Shown here: positions 1-5,394 of the stretch, piece by piece
Layout of the letters: every line of letters starts with the position of its first letter
Numbering within the stretch: the first letter of the stretch is position 1
Source of the DNA: CAZHUM01 sp046484045
Lineage (GTDB): Archaea; Thermoplasmatota; Thermoplasmata; Halarchaeoplasmatales; Halarchaeoplasmataceae
Reading direction: 5' to 3'
Length of the DNA: 5,394 bases
NCBI GenBank assembly: GCA_046484045.1
Contig: JAWOBZ010000031.1
Span: forward strand, 1-5,394
Position numbers and translations under genes: made by a program
The notes under the pieces: model-generated
Told to the model about the DNA's origin: nothing
Seen by the model: the letters and a program-made list of their open reading frames with translations, nothing else
Database searches by the model: none

Positions 1-68
1 AGGTCTTCAGCGTTGTTGATCAGGTATATGACGAGTATGATCAGTACCAGGTATGCTATCCATATCAT
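1..68 (-). CDS. Start of an unknown protein with an N-terminal membrane helix (partial)
   Basis: The first 22 codons of a gene that runs off the left edge of the window. The visible peptide starts MIWIAYLVLIILVIYLINNA and then turns acidic (Glu, Asp), so it is one uninterrupted hydrophobic helix of about 17 residues followed by a polar stretch. This could be a single-pass anchor or an uncleaved signal-anchor; no cleavage motif is visible. The ATG lies 13 bases after the stop of the three-helix membrane protein upstream, with a GGAGAG ribosome binding site in the gap, so the two genes are almost certainly one operon. A second ATG, overlapping the first out of frame, lacks good spacing to that site. 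The short visible part allows no family assignment. Confidence 0.7.
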   Translation of the reverse strand, partial: MIWIAYLVLIILVIYLINNAED

Positions 69-74
69 TTTATT

Positions 75-80
75 CTCTCC
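75..80 (-). promoter_or_regulatory. Shine-Dalgarno site of the partial downstream membrane gene
   Basis: GGAGAG on the minus strand lies six bases before the ATG at 68 and one base after the TAA of the preceding gene. It decides the start of the partial gene and shows that it is translated as an internal operon gene, unlike the leaderless first gene. Confidence 0.7.
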
Positions 81-81
81 T

Positions 82-411
82 TTATACATAGGGCCATATA
101 AATACGAAAGCGGTGACGAACCACAAGATACCGATTATACCGATATCTCCATATATCTTCGTTCTGTCATCATCTCTAGGGATGTGGTAAGAAAGATCGT
201 ACTCGACGTCATTCATTATCCTATGATCTTTCGGGTCTTTTGAGTAAGATTTTGCAATATGGAAACTGTATGTTGCGTGTTTGGAAGCCGAGAATCCGCC
301 AAATCCGAGGAATAGAAGCACTCCCGAACCAATAAAGACCAATGCTGGGGAGATGAACCCAAATGGTATCGCTAGAGAGTAGATAAGCAGTGCAAATATA
401 ACCCTATTCAT
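82..411 (-). CDS. Small three-helix membrane protein of unknown function
   Basis: A 109-residue protein that I do not recognise. Hydrophobic segments lie at about residues 3-20, 22-41 and 88-107. Between the second and third is a polar loop (about 43-86) rich in His, Lys, Tyr and Asp. The Lys/His-rich start of this loop and Arg3 suggest by the positive-inside rule that the N-terminus and loop face the cytoplasm and the short C-terminal tail (WPYV) faces outward. An in-frame TTG lies one codon upstream, but the ATG at 411 is preferred because a BRE/TATA element is centred about 27 bases before it and there is no Shine-Dalgarno site, as expected for a leaderless message. It is the first gene of an operon with the membrane-anchored gene that follows after 13 bases. 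The role is unknown; a small membrane complex formed with the downstream product is only inference. Confidence 0.72.
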   Translation of the reverse strand: MNRVIFALLIYSLAIPFGFISPALVFIGSGVLLFLGFGGFSASKHATYSFHIAKSYSKDPKDHRIMNDVEYDLSYHIPRDDDRTKIYGDIGIIGILWFVTAFVFIWPYV

Positions 412-434
412 CAAGCAGTAATCTATGTTGAATT

Positions 435-448
435 ATATATTTATTTTT
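435..448 (-). promoter_or_regulatory. BRE/TATA promoter of the membrane-protein operon
   Basis: On the minus strand AAAAAT (448-443) fits the archaeal BRE pattern RNWAAW and is followed by the TATA-like AAATATAT (442-435). The TATA centre is about 27 bases from the ATG at 411, which places the expected transcription start at or within a few bases of the start codon. No ribosome binding site lies between, so the message is probably leaderless. Confidence 0.65.
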
Positions 449-452
449 GATA

Positions 453-475
453 TAATGTGATTATAAGATACATTA
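453..475. repeat. Inverted repeat TAATGT-N11-ACATTA upstream of the membrane operon promoter
   Basis: TAATGT (453-458) and ACATTA (470-475) are perfect inverted arms separated by 11 bases. The near arm begins four bases upstream of the BRE of the membrane operon. Geometry and position suit a dimeric regulator site, but the sequence is AT-rich and six-base arms can arise by chance. Confidence 0.35.
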
Positions 476-497
476 ACATAAAGCACCTTGCTCACAC

Positions 498-513
498 GAG
501 TAAGAAATCACTC
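498..513 (-). terminator. Possible short hairpin in the 3' region after alba
   Basis: In the transcript GAGTGA and TTACTC can pair around a TTTC loop (six pairs, one of them G-U), about 30 bases after the alba stop. No long U-tract follows it. Archaeal termination usually depends on U-runs rather than hairpins, so this may be an RNA 3'-end structure or chance. Confidence 0.2.
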
Positions 514-542
514 TGCGGTGTTGTTATCTTATCGTTTATCAG

Positions 543-824
543 TTACTCTTCCAGCTTGAGGGTTATCTCTATGGATGAGACATTGACCGTGCTGTTATCT
601 TCTTCCTGCTCGATCTCTTCCGTATCCGTGACGATATCGATTATATCCGCTTGGGTCAGGAATCGTTTGGTCGTGATCTCAGCAACATCCACAGCTTTGC
701 TTATCGCTCTTCCACGTGCTTTGATTATCACTTCTTGTGAACCGCTGTTGAATTGTTGGGTCACGGCCATCACATATGCCATCGTCTCTTTTTTTCCGAT
801 ATATACCGTGTTGTCATCATTCAT
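543..824 (-). CDS. alba: Alba family DNA/RNA-binding chromatin protein
   Basis: A 93-residue Alba protein, the usual full length. Alba dimers coat DNA and also bind RNA, acting in archaeal nucleoid organisation; binding in Sulfolobus is modulated by acetylation of a lysine. Family marks are plain: VYIGKK (residues 7-12), whose two lysines match the DNA-contacting Lys16/Lys17 of Sso10b; the stretch FNSGSQEVIIKARGRAISKA (25-44), the central Alba signature; VDVAEI (45-50) with KRF (53-55); and the last strand SSIEITLKL (83-91). The hairpin between the last strands (about 67-77) is acidic (EEIEQEED) rather than basic, which may weaken contacts of that arm with DNA. The start is set by an AAGGTG ribosome binding site six bases upstream. 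It lies 79 bases after the RNase J-like gene, with its own promoter candidate in the gap, so it is probably transcribed independently and strongly, though readthrough from upstream is possible. Confidence 0.96.
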   Translation of the reverse strand: MNDDNTVYIGKKETMAYVMAVTQQFNSGSQEVIIKARGRAISKAVDVAEITTKRFLTQADIIDIVTDTEEIEQEEDNSTVNVSSIEITLKLEE

Positions 825-830
825 GTTTTA

Positions 831-836
831 CACCTT
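831..836 (-). promoter_or_regulatory. Shine-Dalgarno site of alba
   Basis: AAGGTG on the minus strand lies six bases before the alba ATG. Its AGGTG part matches the GGAGGTGA consensus complementary to the 16S rRNA tail. It supports the chosen start and shows that alba has a short leader. Confidence 0.65.
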
Positions 837-863
837 TTCGTTGTCTCTAATTGATACATGTAG

Positions 864-877
864 TATTTACTATTTCT
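864..877 (-). promoter_or_regulatory. Candidate BRE/TATA promoter of alba
   Basis: AGAAAT (877-872) fits the BRE pattern RNWAAW and AGTAAATA (871-864) agrees with six of eight positions of the archaeal TATA consensus TTTAWATA. A start about 25 bases downstream of its centre would give a leader of roughly 18 bases containing the AAGGTG site. The element sits between the RNase J-like gene and alba. Confidence 0.5.
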
Positions 878-883
878 GATTGG

Positions 884-888
884 AAAAA
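884..888 (-). terminator. Possible U-tract terminator after the RNase J-like gene
   Basis: The minus strand reads CTTTTTC 15 bases after the stop of the RNase J-like gene and just before the alba promoter. A run of five T on the non-template strand is the minimal archaeal termination signal; only one such run is present, so termination may be partial. Confidence 0.3.
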
Positions 889-903
889 GATTGTGTGATC
901 AGC

Positions 904-2454
904 TCAAAATCTTATATCTTCACCATATTCTGGAAGAGTCACTTTTACACCTTCCAACATCTTTTGGAACCGTTCTGGTTGCTCCGTGTGTACCGGTATA
1001 ACGGTTTTTGGTTGTATATCGTTAATCATCTGGATGAGTTCACTGCCGCTGGCGTGCCCGCTTGCGTGCACCTGGTACGGCTCGTTGTCGTTGTCTTCGT
1101 TTATCTTGAATTTGGTGAGCCAGTTGATGAGTCTTTCTTCTGACAACTTCATCTCCTCGTTGAAGGGCTCGCTCTGTGCCCTGACGTAGATGGAGTTAGG
1201 GACGGGCCCTATGTCCAACAGCTCTTTGATGTGGAAGTAGTCCAGGAAGACGATGTATTGTTCCGGATCCTTCGCGATGTCGTGTGCTCTGACTCCGTTC
1301 TCGATGTGTGTGAAGTCCTGCTGTTCGCTCCAGTCAGCCAGGTAACCGGCGTCGTATTTATTCGATGTGTAGTCGCCCATGCTGTAAAGCATGCTTTTGG
1401 ACCTCGGCAGGTAAACTTTCACGTGGGATTCTTCTTCTGGATTATTGTATCCATCCAGTTGGTGGAGAAGGAACGCCGTCTTAGCGGAGATCACGAACGT
1501 CTTACCGGTCTTCTCTGCAATCTGTTTGATGGTTTGATACCTGGTGATGTCCTTCCATGCGAACCCGACGAACACGGCGCTCTTCGCTTGTTCTACGAGT
1601 GTTAGAGTTTCCTCGTAGACCTCTTTCTCACTGTCTTTTTCTTTATCTTCGATCCGCGTCCCTTCTGTTATGAGAACGTCCACTTCTTTTTTTGAGACTT
1701 TTTTGACGAATCTCTTTGTTTTTTCAGCCTGTCTTCCGTGGAACCTAAGGTCTCCCGTGTAGACTACGGTGAGGTCATCCGGAGTGTGTATCTCGAAGGC
1801 GGTTGCACCCAAGAGGGAGTGGTCCACCGGATGCGGGACGACATGAAAGTCTTTGATTTCGAAGGGTTTGTCCTTGGGGTTTGTGTTCCTCTGGACGGGT
1901 TCTTTTTTTAGTCTGAGAGCTCCCGGCGTGTAACCGGATTTTAACTGCGTCAGGATGATATCGCTGGGATTGTACATCTCTCCCAGGATGCCCTGCATAC
2001 CCATCCGGTCCATGGTATCCAGGATGGTGTCAGTGGTCTGCGAGAAGTACGTGGGTATCTTCGGGTCCAACAGTCCCAGGTAACCGCAGTGGTCGATATG
2101 TGCGTGTGAGATCAGGATACCGTCTATGAACGGGTTCTTGTTCTCTGCGTACTCGTCGTAGCTCTTGATGTCCGTACACCACAGGTGTTTTTGTTGTCCT
2201 TGACTGAATTCCTCCGGTGCTGGACATTTCAGCAGGTCTTTCCTGTAGATCCCGTCGAGATTCGGTGTGAGACCTAAGCGCAGGTAGTCCTGCAGCACGC
2301 TATTGGTTCTGGGCTGTAAGAATTCTTCGAAGTATTTCCCCTCTCCCCCGAAGCTCAGCCCCCAGTCCAGCATCAGGGACTGTTCTTTGGACGTTAGGAT
2401 GATCTTGTTCCCACCTATTTCACCTACTCCTCCGTAGAATGTTATGTTTGTCAT
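904..2454 (-). CDS. RNase J-like MBL-fold/beta-CASP ribonuclease
   Basis: A 516-residue metallo-beta-lactamase protein with a beta-CASP insert, related to RNase J, which in archaea is a 5'-to-3' exonuclease in RNA processing and decay. Metal-site motifs are complete: Asp30 in LDWG, HAHIDH (117-122), His212 in DHSLLGA, and Asp235 in YTGDLRFHG. The beta-CASP part runs from about 245 to 395 with Glu264 (ITEGTR) as motif A. HASGHAS (463-469) and IPVHTE (486-491) are the C-terminal His motifs typical of RNase J. About 85 residues separate motif 1 from HAHIDH, more than the 40-50 usual in standard RNase J. The extra stretch (about 40-108) includes CPAPEEF and a Tyr/Asp/Glu-rich piece. I recall a longer archaeal subfamily with a similar GGVGEIGGNK start, so this may be a paralogue rather than the core enzyme. 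The start codon overlaps the ATPase stop as ATGA and has GGAG seven bases upstream, so the pair is translationally coupled. The substrate is not shown by the sequence. Confidence 0.88.
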   Translation of the reverse strand: MTNITFYGGVGEIGGNKIILTSKEQSLMLDWGLSFGGEGKYFEEFLQPRTNSVLQDYLRLGLTPNLDGIYRKDLLKCPAPEEFSQGQQKHLWCTDIKSYDEYAENKNPFIDGILISHAHIDHCGYLGLLDPKIPTYFSQTTDTILDTMDRMGMQGILGEMYNPSDIILTQLKSGYTPGALRLKKEPVQRNTNPKDKPFEIKDFHVVPHPVDHSLLGATAFEIHTPDDLTVVYTGDLRFHGRQAEKTKRFVKKVSKKEVDVLITEGTRIEDKEKDSEKEVYEETLTLVEQAKSAVFVGFAWKDITRYQTIKQIAEKTGKTFVISAKTAFLLHQLDGYNNPEEESHVKVYLPRSKSMLYSMGDYTSNKYDAGYLADWSEQQDFTHIENGVRAHDIAKDPEQYIVFLDYFHIKELLDIGPVPNSIYVRAQSEPFNEEMKLSEERLINWLTKFKINEDNDNEPYQVHASGHASGSELIQMINDIQPKTVIPVHTEQPERFQKMLEGVKVTLPEYGEDIRF

Positions 2455-3776
2455 CGTTCCACTCCATTCATCAACTCGTCTAGAATTTTCTTTTTATACA
2501 GCAGGAAATAATACGTTGGTACTTTAGCGATCTGGTCGTTTTCGATTTCGAATGTATCTTTGGTCAATATCAAGCCCATTTCAAGTTTTTGTTTCGTTCT
2601 AAAATCCCTCAAAACCTTCTCATCTCTTTCGGTTATAGAATCCCTGTATTTTATTTCAACTGGGATCACATGATCTTTCCATCTTAAAATGATGTCTATC
2701 TCCTTCCTGTTTTTTCTGTGGAAAAATTCCCCCCCCAATTCGCTCACCACCAGGTTTTCTATCAACCTACCCATATTCTCTCTGGATTGTTTCAAGGAAT
2801 TGACTATCGATGGGTGTGTGAAGTACACTTTTTTCAACTTCTTCGCCGATGTGATGAAGCTGCCGGAGTAATTGTACATCAATCTTAAAAGGAATGCGTT
2901 CTCGAGATAAAATACGTAATTGGAGATGGTCTGCCGTGTTCTGGACAGATCGGAAGACAATGAATCGAATCTCAAGAGCATCCCTGGTCGTTCTGCTATG
3001 ATCCTCAACATCTCTCTCAGCACGCTGGGATCGTCCACCCTGTATATAGCCGGTATATCCTTGTATATCACCTGGTCGATCAGACTGGACCTCGTGTATT
3101 CGATGGAAGAATTTTCGTCCATACCGATGGTCTCCGGAAGACCGTGGAAATTGATGAACCTGTGAAGATGGGTGAGAAGGTTTTCCTTATCCCTCTTGAT
3201 ACTACTGTATGTTCTTTTAATCCCCTTGAACTCCGGTATAGGTGTTTCGTTCAACTTCAAATATTCCCTGTAGGTCAACGGTGTAAGGTTCAGTACGTAA
3301 TTTCTACCCGCTAGGGTTTCTTTTCCACCTGTTTGGAGCGTTAAACTCGATGAGCCAGAAAGCAGTATCTTCAGCGGATATTTTTTATCGTACAGCAGCT
3401 TTACCTGATTCTCCCAATCGTCGAGTTTCTGTATCTCATCGAAAAAGAAAAAGGTCCTTTCAGGGATACAGTCCTCCATCAATATCTCTCTTTTATACGT
3501 CTTGACGATATCCTCTATGGAATCCACCCTTTTATCGAAACTGAAGTACAAGATATGATCTTCTGGTGTACCTTTATCCAATAAATCATCTATCAGTTGA
3601 TACATCAAACTCGTTTTTCCGGTCCTCCTCAATCCGACGATGGATATTATCTGCCTAGACGGCAGCTTTTCTTTGATCTCTTGGAAAAGGTCTCTACGCT
3701 GTTCTTCGATAAGGCGGTCCGGCACTCTTCCAGAAGACCACCAGGGGTTGAAATCGATAAGATCTTCCGCTTCCAT
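2451..3776 (-). CDS. AAA_14/DUF4143 ATPase with PD-(D/E)XK-like C-terminal domain
   Basis: A 441-residue ATPase of the AAA_14-DUF4143 type, widespread in archaea and anaerobic bacteria, often in variable regions and of uncertain function. The N-terminal part has Walker A GLRRTGKTS (48-56), Walker B FFFFDEIQ (109-116), a sensor-like LLSGSSS (138-144) and LAGRNY (155-160), whose Arg is typical of the family. A winged-helix-like region (about 250-300) follows, then the DUF4143 domain, with Glu340, Asp361 in EIDIIL and Glu374/Lys376 in VEIKY, the E-D-ExK order of a PD-(D/E)XK nuclease fold. All key residues are present, so the gene looks intact. Length and the NPWW start near residue 10 fit the family. 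The ATG has no Shine-Dalgarno site but a BRE/TATA 28 bases upstream, so the message is probably leaderless. Its stop overlaps the RNase J-like start. Sampled stretches look more AT-rich (about one third G+C in several 60-base lines) than the RNase J-like gene (about half), a weak hint of separate origin. Confidence 0.92.
   Translation of the reverse strand: MEAEDLIDFNPWWSSGRVPDRLIEEQRRDLFQEIKEKLPSRQIISIVGLRRTGKTSLMYQLIDDLLDKGTPEDHILYFSFDKRVDSIEDIVKTYKREILMEDCIPERTFFFFDEIQKLDDWENQVKLLYDKKYPLKILLSGSSSLTLQTGGKETLAGRNYVLNLTPLTYREYLKLNETPIPEFKGIKRTYSSIKRDKENLLTHLHRFINFHGLPETIGMDENSSIEYTRSSLIDQVIYKDIPAIYRVDDPSVLREMLRIIAERPGMLLRFDSLSSDLSRTRQTISNYVFYLENAFLLRLMYNYSGSFITSAKKLKKVYFTHPSIVNSLKQSRENMGRLIENLVVSELGGEFFHRKNRKEIDIILRWKDHVIPVEIKYRDSITERDEKVLRDFRTKQKLEMGLILTKDTFEIENDQIAKVPTYYFLLYKKKILDELMNGVER
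2462..2465 (-). promoter_or_regulatory. Shine-Dalgarno site of the RNase J-like gene inside the ATPase 3' end
   Basis: GGAG on the minus strand, within the last codons of the ATPase gene, lies seven bases before the ATG at 2454. Together with the ATGA stop/start overlap it supports reinitiation or coupled translation and fixes the start of the nuclease. Confidence 0.6.
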
Positions 3777-3799
3777 GGATTTATGTAGTACGTTCTTAT

Positions 3800-3813
3800 T
3801 ATATTAATTTTAT
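3800..3813 (-). promoter_or_regulatory. BRE/TATA promoter of the ATPase-RNase J unit
   Basis: ATAAAA (3813-3808) fits the BRE pattern RNWAAW and TTAATATA (3807-3800) agrees with seven of eight positions of TTTAWATA. The TATA centre is about 28 bases from the ATG at 3776 and no ribosome binding site intervenes, so the transcript is probably leaderless. The BRE shares three bases with the nearer 26-base repeat, so a protein bound there should interfere or cooperate with TFB. Confidence 0.7.
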
Positions 3814-3869
3814 GTTAACTACACTTAACGTGTTTTTGAGAAATATGTTAACTGCACTTAACGTGTTTT
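3811..3869. repeat. Tandem pair of 26-base operator-like repeats
   Basis: Copies at 3811-3836 and 3844-3869 match at 25 of 26 positions (A at 3821, G at 3854) and are 33 bases apart, about three helical turns. Read on the minus strand each contains GTTAAGTGYAGTTAAC (3829-3814 and 3862-3847). This core is both a direct repeat of GTTAA at a 10-base step and an inverted repeat GTTAA-N6-TTAAC. The pair fills the spacer between the TPR gene stop and the ATPase promoter, with the nearer copy touching the BRE. This is the layout of a regulator site controlling the ATPase-RNase J unit; the protein that binds is unknown. Confidence 0.75.
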
Positions 3870-3874
3870 GCCGT

Positions 3875-5394
3875 TCATATAGATGAAAGCGCCTCTTCCG
3901 CCTTTTCTATATCCGGTTTCATGTTCATCGTTTCAAACATCTCGATGGCTTTTTCCAGATGTGTCCTTCCTTCCTCCTTCTCTCCCTTCGATATACACAT
4001 CAAACCGTATTCGAAATAAGTCCTGGACAACTCCCTTTTGTATCCCTTCTCTTGGAATATCTGAACAGCGGTTTTGAATTCCTCCTCGGCCTCTTCCCAT
4101 CCTTCTTGTTCTCTGTAAACGATACCCAATGTTCTGCGGCTCATGCCTTCCTCCACTTTAGCTCCGATATCCAACGCGATATCCAAAGCTTCTGCAGCAC
4201 TTTCTTCAGCTTTTGTGACTTCCCCCTTCTTGACCATCGTCTCAGCCTTCCCGCACATGTTGTAGATGCACAGCCACCGCTCTCCGATCTCGTCAGCTAT
4301 CTCCATGCTCATCCTGAAGTGCTCCAGAGCTTCATCGTACTCGCCCCTTTCGAAGTGATTCTCACCCATGTTGGTGTGGGACATGGCTACACCGTACTTT
4401 TCACCGATCTCTTTTTGGATCGCCATGGTCCGTTGGTAGTGGTCCATGGCTTTATCGAGGTCTCCCTGTATGCTGAAGATGATACCGATGTTATTGAGCG
4501 CCATGGCGATGCCGTACTTATCGCCTATCTCTCTCTTGATCTCCAAGGTCTGTTCGTAGTACTCCAGTGCTTTCTTTAAGTCTCCCCTGTTTTTATGGAT
4601 AACCCCGATATTGTTCAGCGCCATGGCTATCGTGCTTTTCCCCCCGATCTCCTCGGCTATCTCTAGACACTTCTCGTATTGCTCTAGAGCTTTCTCTAGA
4701 TCTCCTTGATTCTTGTAGACCAGTCCGATGTTGTTGAAGGAAGCACTTAGGCCTTTTACATCACCAGTTTCATGCCTGAGCTTGATAGCTCGTGTAAAAT
4801 ATTTCTCGGCTTCATCATAGTTACCCTTATGATAGTGAACAGTACCAAGGTCGTGCAGTGCCTGTCCTCTCTCTTTGTCCTCCCCCAGCCGTCGGGCTAG
4901 TTCCCTTTCCCTGTCGAACACTTCTATCGCTTCATCGTACTCCCCCTGTCTAACGAACATCCATCCTTTTATGTACAAGAGTCTGCACCTCTCCACATCG
5001 TCCTCTCCGGTGAGAGAGATCCCCTCTTCGATGAATTCCAATGCATCGTCGTATTCACCCATCATCCGTAGGGTCTCTCCGATGTTACCCTTGAGCTCCG
5101 CTCTTTCCAGGTCGTCATCTGTTAATTTCAGTGCCTCCTTGTAGTTGGTCAGTGCTTCCTCGTATCTACCGACGACCATGTAAACGTCTGCGAGCCCTTT
5201 GTTAACCGTTTTGGCTCTTTCTGATTTATCATCGATCAATGAAAGAGCGTCCCGGTAGAACTGCTCCGCCCCCTCGTTGGCGTAATCGTCTTTCGCCCTT
5301 TCTCCCAGCCGTATAAGGTGGTCTATCCCCCTCTCATCCCCTGCGAGGTGATAGTGATGTGCGATATGTTCTCGGTACCGTTCTATCTCATCCT
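3875..5394 (-). CDS. C-terminal part of a large TPR-repeat protein (5' end outside the window)
   Basis: The reading frame stays open to the window edge, so 505 C-terminal residues are visible; an in-frame TTG at 5239 lies inside an obvious helix repeat (RDALSL-IDDKSERAK) and is not the start. The first visible part (HIAHHYHLAGDE, then HLIRLGERAKDDYANEGAEQ) resembles the segment that links the ATPase/winged-helix core to TPRs in STAND-type regulators, which suggests, but does not prove, an NTPase or other signalling domain further upstream. Then come about eleven TPR units of 40 residues, for example NNIGLVYKNQGDLEKALEQY and NNIGIIFSIQGDLDKAMDHY. The linker EIGDK between helices recalls the 40-residue repeats of LGN/Pins and kinesin light chain. 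TPR arrays form superhelical protein-binding surfaces. No signal peptide or membrane segment is visible, so it is probably cytoplasmic. It ends 98 bases before the ATPase start, with no clear terminator between, but the ATPase has its own promoter. Confidence 0.9.
   Translation of the reverse strand, partial: DEIERYREHIAHHYHLAGDERGIDHLIRLGERAKDDYANEGAEQFYRDALSLIDDKSERAKTVNKGLADVYMVVGRYEEALTNYKEALKLTDDDLERAELKGNIGETLRMMGEYDDALEFIEEGISLTGEDDVERCRLLYIKGWMFVRQGEYDEAIEVFDRERELARRLGEDKERGQALHDLGTVHYHKGNYDEAEKYFTRAIKLRHETGDVKGLSASFNNIGLVYKNQGDLEKALEQYEKCLEIAEEIGGKSTIAMALNNIGVIHKNRGDLKKALEYYEQTLEIKREIGDKYGIAMALNNIGIIFSIQGDLDKAMDHYQRTMAIQKEIGEKYGVAMSHTNMGENHFERGEYDEALEHFRMSMEIADEIGERWLCIYNMCGKAETMVKKGEVTKAEESAAEALDIALDIGAKVEEGMSRRTLGIVYREQEGWEEAEEEFKTAVQIFQEKGYKRELSRTYFEYGLMCISKGEKEEGRTHLEKAIEMFETMNMKPDIEKAEEALSSI
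4261..4860 (-). repeat. 120-base tandem periodicity encoding TPR units
   Basis: Similar segments recur every 120 bases, for example ATGGCTAC at 4383, ATGGCGAT at 4503 and ATGGCTAT at 4623, each followed by a CCGATCTC-like block. The period equals one 40-residue TPR unit. The three central units (about 4381-4740) are the most alike at both DNA and protein level, consistent with fairly recent internal duplication; outer units have diverged. Confidence 0.7.

Noticed and set aside
473..480. TATGTTAA on the minus strand near the membrane operon as a third copy of the ATPase operator
   Set aside because: Only eight AT-rich bases agree and the GTGYAG centre is missing, so chance is the better explanation.
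457..879. 140-residue plus-strand open frame covering alba
   Set aside because: The Ser/Ile-rich translation is the complement of the clearly conserved alba gene and has no supporting start signals.
1231..1605. 124-residue plus-strand open frame opposite the RNase J-like gene
   Set aside because: It lies wholly antisense to conserved beta-CASP coding sequence and has no recognisable motif.
3811..3869. CRISPR array or transposon end as explanation of the 26-base repeats
   Set aside because: There are only two copies with a 7-base gap, no spacer-sized intervals, no transposase and no target duplication; the position at a promoter fits a regulator site better.
3959..4579. 206-residue plus-strand open frame opposite the TPR gene
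   Set aside because: It is an antisense shadow: the opposite strand has eleven recognisable TPR units, and the frame shows no domain, ribosome site or promoter.
3875..5239. TPR protein beginning at the TTG at 5239
   Set aside because: The frame stays open upstream to the window edge and encodes matching helical repeat sequence, so this TTG is an internal leucine codon.

Overview
The window looks like a piece of an archaeal genome. Three things point there: an intact Alba chromatin protein gene, an RNase J-type beta-CASP nuclease of archaeal style, and promoters with a BRE plus TATA box about 26-28 bases upstream of start codons that lack a Shine-Dalgarno site (leaderless style). Genes inside operons, in contrast, carry clear GGAG-type sites. 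A euryarchaeal or Thermoplasmatota-like origin fits, but the sequence alone does not fix the lineage. Every gene that can be supported lies on the minus strand, so transcription runs from high to low coordinates. No gap between genes exceeds about 130 bases.

In order of transcription: (1) positions 5394-3875 hold the C-terminal 505 residues of a large TPR protein whose N-terminus lies outside the window. It has about eleven 40-residue TPR units of the LGN/kinesin-light-chain-like kind, encoded by a 120-base period in the DNA. (2) A 97-base spacer carries two almost identical 26-base repeats, 33 bases apart. The nearer copy runs into the BRE of a strong TATA promoter. (3) That promoter drives a two-gene unit: an AAA_14/DUF4143 ATPase (3776-2451), followed, through an ATGA overlap, by an RNase J-like beta-CASP nuclease (2454-904). 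(4) Alba (824-543) follows with its own promoter and Shine-Dalgarno site. (5) A 131-base spacer holds an inverted repeat and a good TATA box. It leads into a small operon of unknown membrane proteins: a three-helix protein of 109 residues (411-82), then the start of a second protein with an N-terminal membrane helix (68 to the window edge).

The most interesting signal is the pair of operator-like repeats at the promoter of the ATPase-RNase J unit. It suggests dedicated control of a gene pair in which a normally solitary, accessory-type ATPase is translationally coupled to an RNA-processing enzyme. The membrane operon is the other region with no function I can name.
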